Source: DUZB01 sp964407525
GTDB taxonomy: Bacteria > Desulfobacterota > DSM-4660 > Desulfatiglandales > Desulfatiglandaceae
Assembly: GCA_964407525.1 (NCBI GenBank)
Contig: CAYOWC010000156.1
Span: 1-10,947, forward strand
DNA: 10,947 bases
Reading direction: 5' to 3'
Positions 7,358 through 10,947 of the stretch are shown piece after piece. The position numbers and the translations under genes were made by a program. Every line of letters starts with the position of its first letter. Position 1 is the stretch's first letter. The notes below the pieces were generated by a model, which was not told the DNA's origin, made no database searches, and saw only the letters and a list, made by a program, of their open reading frames with translations.

Positions 7358-8410
7358 TTACTCGGATGGCGCCAGTCTCATTTCAGCAATACACTTTGCC
7401 GCCTCATCAGTATCTATCCCCTTTGAATCAGCCAGTTCAAACACCTGCAACAGGTTTTTTTGGATAGACTGAATAATCATTTCCCGAGCTTTCTCTCCGG
7501 ACCAGCCGCGTGTTTCCATACCCACAAGGGCTATGGCCCCACCACTATTGGCTATGAAGTCCGGCGTATAGGGAATGCCCCGATCCCGCAATCTTTCTGC
7601 ATCTTTCACTTCGGCAAGTTGATTATTCGCTGCTCCGACGACCGCACCACAACGCAAACGTGAAATGGTCTCTTCCCTCAAAATGCCTCCAACGGCGCAT
7701 GGCGCGAAAATATCGCATACCGTGTCGTAGACGTCATGAGGAGAAACAACGTGTAACGGATGCTTTTCTCCCAGGCTGAGTATTCCAGCATTGTTCACAT
7801 CACTTACCAGGACTTCGCACCCTGCGTTACAAAGGAGTTCAATCAGTTCACGGCCCACGCTTCCCACACCCTGAATCAGGACCCGTTTCCCTGCCAACGA
7901 GGCATCGCCGAACAATTGTTTAACGGTTACTTGAATGCCGGTAAATACCCCGAGCGCCGTATAGGGAGCGGGATTGCCTGCCCCACCGGCCGCAGCCGTC
8001 CGTCCAAAAACATAAGGCGCACCCGTTTCTCCGATGATGTCCATATCATCAGATGTAGTTCCCATGTCCGGTCCAGTCAAAAAAAGTCCACCATGTTGCT
8101 TAACAAAAGAGCCGTAACGCCTTAGAAGATCGTCCCGTGCCTGCGGGTCGAGTTCAGGTGGGACAGCCAGCACTGCTTTTCCACCACCGGCATCAAACCC
8201 GGCCGCCGCCCATTTGTAGGTCATACCACCACCCAGTCTCAGGGCATCCTTCAAGGCCGATCGGAAGTTATCGTACGACTTCACACGCGTGCCTCCAATT
8301 GCCGGCCCCAGTTTGGTAGAATGGACAGCAATAATAATCCATGCCCCGGTAATTTCGTCAAACCGAATAATAACACTTTCCCCATCCCATTTTTTTATCA
8401 AAGATTCCAC
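7358..8410 (-). CDS. Leucine/phenylalanine/valine-type amino acid dehydrogenase
   Basis: This NAD-dependent enzyme reversibly deaminates an aliphatic amino acid to its 2-oxo acid and ammonia in the cytoplasm. With the GTG start chosen here it has 350 residues, close to the 360-odd of leucine dehydrogenases. Motifs are KLGPAIGGTR (33-42), GGGMTYKWAAAG (60-71) with catalytic-site lysines K66 and K78, TGPDMGTT (112-119), the Rossmann loop GVGSVG (181-186), CDIFAPCAVGG (232-242) and GAANNQL (259-265). The open frame extends to an ATG at 8587, but that extension has no family similarity and covers a strong promoter of the opposite strand. AGGAGG at 8419-8424 (minus) sits 8 nt before the GTG; a TTG at 8413 is the alternative. 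Substitutions against classical leucine dehydrogenase (TAED to TGPD, ADNQL to ANNQL) leave the preferred amino acid open. Confidence 0.9.
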   Translation of the reverse strand: MESLIKKWDGESVIIRFDEITGAWIIIAVHSTKLGPAIGGTRVKSYDNFRSALKDALRLGGGMTYKWAAAGFDAGGGKAVLAVPPELDPQARDDLLRRYGSFVKQHGGLFLTGPDMGTTSDDMDIIGETGAPYVFGRTAAAGGAGNPAPYTALGVFTGIQVTVKQLFGDASLAGKRVLIQGVGSVGRELIELLCNAGCEVLVSDVNNAGILSLGEKHPLHVVSPHDVYDTVCDIFAPCAVGGILREETISRLRCGAVVGAANNQLAEVKDAERLRDRGIPYTPDFIANSGGAIALVGMETRGWSGEKAREMIIQSIQKNLLQVFELADSKGIDTDEAAKCIAEMRLAPSE

Positions 8411-8418
8411 CAATTGTT

Positions 8419-8424
8419 CCTCCT
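8419..8424 (-). promoter_or_regulatory. Ribosome binding site fixing the start of the amino acid dehydrogenase
   Basis: A full AGGAGG on the minus strand lies 8 nt upstream of GTG (8410) and 5 nt upstream of TTG (8413). It is the only strong ribosome site near the point where family similarity begins, so it argues against the ATG at 8587. Confidence 0.75.
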
Positions 8425-8455
8425 GTAATTTATCGGATCGTACTGAAAGTAGTCT

Positions 8456-8484
8456 TTCATATACCCAAACAAAATAAGGTGCAA
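8456..8484 (-). promoter_or_regulatory. Weak candidate promoter for the amino acid dehydrogenase
   Basis: On the minus strand TTGCAC (8484-8479), a 17-nt spacer and TATGAA (8461-8456) could form a sigma70-like promoter about 45-75 nt before the GTG start. Both hexamers are poor, so this is only the best match in the divergent intergenic region. Confidence 0.25.
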
Positions 8485-8548
8485 GGCCGGAATGGTGGAG
8501 AGATGGAAAAACCCATAAAAACCATTTCCGGGAACAATGCCTCCATCC

Positions 8549-8577
8549 TTGACACCGGAAAAATAGTCTCATATACT
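8549..8577 (+). promoter_or_regulatory. Near-consensus sigma70 promoter of the glyoxylate aminotransferase
   Basis: A perfect -35 box TTGACA (8549-8554), an optimal 17-nt spacer and TATACT (8572-8577), one base off TATAAT, lie 41 nt upstream of the ATG at 8619. This predicts transcription from about 8584 and a 5' leader near 35 nt. It is the best promoter in the window and suggests strong basal expression. Confidence 0.75.
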
Positions 8578-8618
8578 CCCTTTCCATTGTTCCCCAATAA
8601 ACCTAGAAGGAGGCAGAT

Positions 8619-9806
8619 ATGAGTTTCAACATAGACAATTTCAAAGATATTGATCCCGGTCAGAGGATACTCATGGGTCCCGGCCCCAGCGATGTCCCTC
8701 CCCGTGTACTGCAGGCCATGTCCTCTCCGTGCATAGGCCACCTTGACCCTACTTTTCTGTTTTTGATGAACGAAACCCAGCAACTGCTGAGATTTCTTTT
8801 TCAAACGGAAAACCAGTTGACCATCCCCGTTTCAGCCACAGGTAGCGCAGGAATGGAAACTTGTTTCGTCAATCTTGTTGAACCCGGCGATGAGGTCGTA
8901 GTCTGCGTCAACGGCGTGTTCGGCACCAGGATGTGCGACATTGTTGATCGGATCGGGGGCAAACTCACAAGGGTCGATGCAGAGTGGGGCAAGACGATAA
9001 ATCCTGAAGACGTACGAAATGCGGTGAAGGGAAAAAACCCCAAAGTTCTTGCGGTGGTACATGCGGAAACATCCACAGGCGTCTGCCAGCCACTGGAAGA
9101 CCTGTCAAAAATTGCAGCGGATTCGGGAGCCCTTTTTTTAGTGGATTGCGTTACTTCCCTCGGAGGGCTGAACGTTGCCATTGACGAAATGGGAATAGAT
9201 GCCGTTTACAGCGGCACGCAGAAGTGTATCTCCTGCCCTCCCGGCCTGTCTCCCATTTCATTCAGCGCTCGCGCCATGGAAGCGCTTCAGAAGAGAAAAA
9301 CCCCTGTTCTGAGCTGGTATTTAGACATGAGCATGGTTGCCAGCTATTGGGGAGATGACAGAAAATATCACCATACCGCCCCGATCAACATGATTTATGG
9401 GTTGAGAGAGGCACTCAGGATTATCGGTGAAGAAGGGCTCAATGAAAGATTTGCACGCCATCTTAAAAATCACAGAGCCTTTGTGGCAGGCATTGAAGCC
9501 ATGGGTCTCTCCATGCTTGTTGCCGAAGGCGAGCGCCTTCCCATGCTCAACACGGTATGCATCCCGGAAGGCGCCGATGATCTTGCAGTAAGAAAAACAC
9601 TCCTGAACGAATTTGGTTTAGAGATAGGTGGCGGGCTGGGCGCTCTCGCAGGAAAGGTGTGGCGGGTTGGCCTCATGGGACATACATCCCGACAGAGAAA
9701 TGTACTTCTTTTCCTTGCCGCTTTAGAGACAATCCTGAAGGCCCAGGGCGTTCCCACCAACCCCGGGGCGCTGGAAGCAGTAGCATCCGTCTACAACCAG
9801 CCTTGA
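8619..9806 (+). CDS. Alanine/serine-glyoxylate aminotransferase (AGXT-like, PLP class V)
   Basis: This PLP enzyme moves an amino group from alanine or serine to glyoxylate, giving glycine plus pyruvate or hydroxypyruvate, in the cytoplasm. The 395 residues match the AGXT family (human AGXT has 392) over the full length. Landmarks are LMGPGPSDVP (18-27), SATGSAGME (72-80), HAETSTG (148-154), VDCVTSLGG (175-183) with D176 at the cofactor, YSGTQK (197-202) with PLP lysine K202 followed by CPPGL, the AGXT-like stretch SWYLDM to YHHTAP (232-255), and the carboxylate-binding R349 in WRVGLMG. AAGGAGG at 8607-8613 lies 5 nt before the ATG. It diverges from the amino acid dehydrogenase and is followed after 46 nt by the GDT1-like gene, probably cotranscribed. 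Choice of amino donor (Ala or Ser) is not settled. Confidence 0.92.
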   Translation: MSFNIDNFKDIDPGQRILMGPGPSDVPPRVLQAMSSPCIGHLDPTFLFLMNETQQLLRFLFQTENQLTIPVSATGSAGMETCFVNLVEPGDEVVVCVNGVFGTRMCDIVDRIGGKLTRVDAEWGKTINPEDVRNAVKGKNPKVLAVVHAETSTGVCQPLEDLSKIAADSGALFLVDCVTSLGGLNVAIDEMGIDAVYSGTQKCISCPPGLSPISFSARAMEALQKRKTPVLSWYLDMSMVASYWGDDRKYHHTAPINMIYGLREALRIIGEEGLNERFARHLKNHRAFVAGIEAMGLSMLVAEGERLPMLNTVCIPEGADDLAVRKTLLNEFGLEIGGGLGALAGKVWRVGLMGHTSRQRNVLLFLAALETILKAQGVPTNPGALEAVASVYNQP

Positions 9807-9852
9807 TCGTCAGGTCTGTTTTCACTATTTAAAACCATGCGAGGAGAATAGA

Positions 9853-10131
9853 ATGGATTTCAAAATCATGTTTACCTCATTTGCGATGATTTTCCTTGCT
9901 GAATTAGGGGATAAGACTCAACTGGCCACATTTGCCTTAGCCGCGGAGAACAAGACGCGCCTGGCTGTTTTTATCGGGTCTGCAACCGCGCTGGTTCTCA
10001 CTTCACTGCTGGCAGTCCTTTTCGGGGGCGCCATAAGCAAACTTATTCCCCCGAACTACATCAAGGCGGGAGCAGGCACCCTCTTTGTTGTCCTGGGGTT
10101 ATGGATGCTGATATTTCCCGGGGGAAAGTAA
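9853..10131 (+). CDS. Half-size GDT1/UPF0016 family membrane protein, likely Mn/Ca exporter
   Basis: This 92-residue integral membrane protein has the family signature ELGDKT (17-22) in its first membrane segment. Three hydrophobic segments are visible, at roughly 5-28, 36-60 and 70-88. Characterised relatives (TMEM165/Gdt1 and bacterial homologues) export Mn2+ or Ca2+, probably against protons, and usually have two such halves with one signature each. This protein has one half, so it should act as a homodimer or with a partner encoded elsewhere. GAGGAG (9841-9846) lies 6 nt before the ATG. It follows the aminotransferase by 46 nt and ends at a hairpin terminator, so the two genes probably form a short operon. 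A functional link between them is not evident. Confidence 0.85.
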   Translation: MDFKIMFTSFAMIFLAELGDKTQLATFALAAENKTRLAVFIGSATALVLTSLLAVLFGGAISKLIPPNYIKAGAGTLFVVLGLWMLIFPGGK

Positions 10132-10133
10132 CT

Positions 10134-10161
10134 GTGCCTGAACAAAAAACTGTTCAGGCAC
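10134..10161 (+). terminator. Intrinsic terminator after the GDT1-like gene
   Basis: GTGCCTGAACA (10134-10144) and TGTTCAGGCAC (10151-10161) form a perfect 11-bp stem with a 6-nt AAAAAC loop, followed by GATTTT. It begins 2 nt after the stop codon. The T tract is short, but stem quality and position support termination on the plus strand. Confidence 0.75.
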
Positions 10162-10185
10162 GATTTTAGATTGTGGATTTTTCTT

Positions 10186-10208
10186 GTTCCCAGGCAGAGT
10201 TTGGGAAC
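10186..10208. repeat. GTTCCCA...TGGGAAC palindrome, REP-like
   Basis: GTTCCCA (10186-10192) pairs perfectly with TGGGAAC (10202-10208) around a 9-nt loop, in the gap between the convergent GDT1-like and nitroreductase genes. From memory, similar GTTCCCA-type palindromes flanked by CGAG are dispersed in many bacterial genomes. No T run follows on the minus strand, so a terminator role for the nitroreductase is weakly supported. Confidence 0.5.
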
Positions 10209-10222
10209 GAGCTAAATAAAGT

Positions 10223-10804
10223 CTAATCCTCCACAGCACCAAATTTTTCCCGATAGACGACCGGGGCTTTGCGGGGTGGGGCCTTGGGTTCTTCACTCGG
10301 TGTTCCGAGGGCAATAACCCCTGCAACTTCAAGATTTTCTGGAATGTTAAACAGAGGTTGCAACACGGCCGGTCGAAAGAAGGTAAACCAAAGGGATTCC
10401 AACCCCAGCTCGGAAGCTTTTAGCATCATATTCTGAATGCAGGCCGATGCCCCCTGAAGAGCGCCATGTTCCTGACCGAAAAATGCACCCAGGCCACCTT
10501 TTTTAGGGTTAAAGACCACAATAATAAGAAGTGGGGCTTCCTGAATAAATTCCGCCGAGTATTTCTTCACCCATCCGGGCCCGTCTGCCGCAATCACCTC
10601 ATTTTTAGCTTTTTCTGCAGCTTCTTTTACTTCTGCTTTGAGGGCCGGGTCCGCCACCACAATAAATTCCCACGGCTGAAGATTCAATCCACTGGGCGCC
10701 CAGCAACCGGCCTGCAGGATCGCATCCACCTGTTCCTCAGTCACAGGCGTGCTATCAAACGATCGACAGCTTCTTCTCGTCTTAACTAATTCGCTGAATT
10801 CCAT
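10223..10804 (-). CDS. Nitroreductase-family FMN protein
   Basis: This FMN-dependent NAD(P)H oxidoreductase belongs to the nitroreductase superfamily and is cytoplasmic; its physiological substrate is unknown. With the chosen start it has 193 residues, typical for the family. FMN-binding motifs are RRSCRSF (10-16) and APSGLNLQPW (36-45), and the C-terminal ALGTPSEEPKAPPRK matches the usual phosphate-binding end. The open frame begins 11 codons earlier at 10837, but that extension (MPLFFLEGEGN) is not family-like and the AAGGAG ribosome site lies within it. The protein has the compact form without the long insertions of NfsA-type enzymes. It stands alone on the minus strand, convergent with the GDT1-like gene, and shows no link to the glyoxylate-related genes. 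Confidence 0.9.
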   Translation of the reverse strand: MEFSELVKTRRSCRSFDSTPVTEEQVDAILQAGCWAPSGLNLQPWEFIVVADPALKAEVKEAAEKAKNEVIAADGPGWVKKYSAEFIQEAPLLIIVVFNPKKGGLGAFFGQEHGALQGASACIQNMMLKASELGLESLWFTFFRPAVLQPLFNIPENLEVAGVIALGTPSEEPKAPPRKAPVVYREKFGAVED

Positions 10805-10812
10805 ATTTCCCT

Positions 10813-10818
10813 CTCCTT
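10813..10818 (-). promoter_or_regulatory. Ribosome binding site fixing the nitroreductase start
   Basis: AAGGAG on the minus strand lies 8 nt upstream of the ATG at 10804, directly before the first family-like residues (MEFSELVKTRRS). It supports this ATG over the one at 10837. Confidence 0.7.
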
Positions 10819-10872
10819 CTAAAAAAAATAATGGCAACTAACCCGGACAATCCGGAAATAAACAGGGCTTAA

Positions 10873-10941
10873 CCATGAAGAGCATGAAGGACATGAAGAG
10901 AACAGATCTAAGGTTCCTCATTACACTTCGTGGTAAAAAAC
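10873..10941. repeat. 9-nt ATGAAG tandem units with a TTCGTGGTAAAAAAC end
   Basis: Three 9-nt units, CCATGAAGA, GCATGAAGG and ACATGAAGA, occupy 10873-10899. The string TTCGTGGTAAAAAAC at 10927-10941 repeats 3095-3109 exactly. The units are variants of ACCACGAAT, the minus-strand reading of 3076-3102, so both gaps hold members of one repeat family. The open frame starting in it (MKSMKDMK...) is a by-product. Confidence 0.6.
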
Positions 10942-10947
10942 ATGGCT

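Noticed and set aside
8411..8587. N-terminal extension of the amino acid dehydrogenase frame to an ATG at 8587
   Set aside because: The added residues are not family-like, the region holds a strong promoter of the opposite strand, and a better ribosome site precedes the internal GTG.
10805..10837. Eleven extra N-terminal codons of the nitroreductase
   Set aside because: The AAGGAG ribosome site for the internal ATG lies within them and family similarity begins at the internal Met.
10875..10947. Open frame beginning MKSMKDMK and running off the window end
   Set aside because: It is the translation of the 9-nt tandem repeat, with no ribosome site and no recognisable domain.

Overview
The window reads as a chromosomal segment of an anaerobic bacterium, most likely a Desulfobacterota (deltaproteobacterial) sulfate reducer or a relative. 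That is inferred from gene content (a GcvT-serine hydroxymethyltransferase fusion, a GlcD/GlcF-type flavin plus iron-sulfur pair, an acyl-CoA dehydrogenase) and from intergenic gaps full of short degenerate palindromes and 9-nt repeats. I see no IS element, transposase, phage gene, CRISPR array, tRNA or rRNA.

Layout. Bases 1-2652 (+) encode an 883-residue fusion of aminomethyltransferase (GcvT) and serine hydroxymethyltransferase (SHMT). A 469-nt gene-free stretch (2653-3121) holds several palindromes. Four minus-strand genes follow; in transcription order they are a Leu/Phe/Val-type amino acid dehydrogenase (8410-7358, start corrected to an internal GTG), a GlcD-like FAD oxidase (7173-5791), a GlcF-like two-cluster iron-sulfur protein with two CCG domains (5555-4440) and an acyl-CoA dehydrogenase (4270-3122). 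They share a direction, but gaps of 169-235 nt separate them, so one polycistron is not certain. Divergent from this block, behind a near-consensus sigma70 promoter, lie an alanine/serine-glyoxylate aminotransferase (8619-9806) and a half-size GDT1/UPF0016 membrane protein (9853-10131) ending at a clear hairpin terminator. A minus-strand nitroreductase (10804-10223) and a repeat-bearing end complete the window.

How the genes may work together (inference). GlcD/GlcF can oxidise a 2-hydroxy acid such as glycolate or D-lactate. The aminotransferase can turn glyoxylate into glycine. The fusion could link glycine-derived methylene-tetrahydrofolate to serine formation. The amino acid dehydrogenase could supply or remove amino groups. 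Together this resembles a C2 (glycolate-glyoxylate-glycine-serine) route, as in photorespiration but in a probable anaerobe. A competing reading is catabolism of branched-chain amino acids and hydroxy acids, with the dehydrogenase and acyl-CoA dehydrogenase at its core. Sequence alone does not decide between them.

The most notable items are the GcvT-SHMT fusion, the possible C2 module, and several unrelated inverted repeats, including a pair of hairpins whose stems covary.
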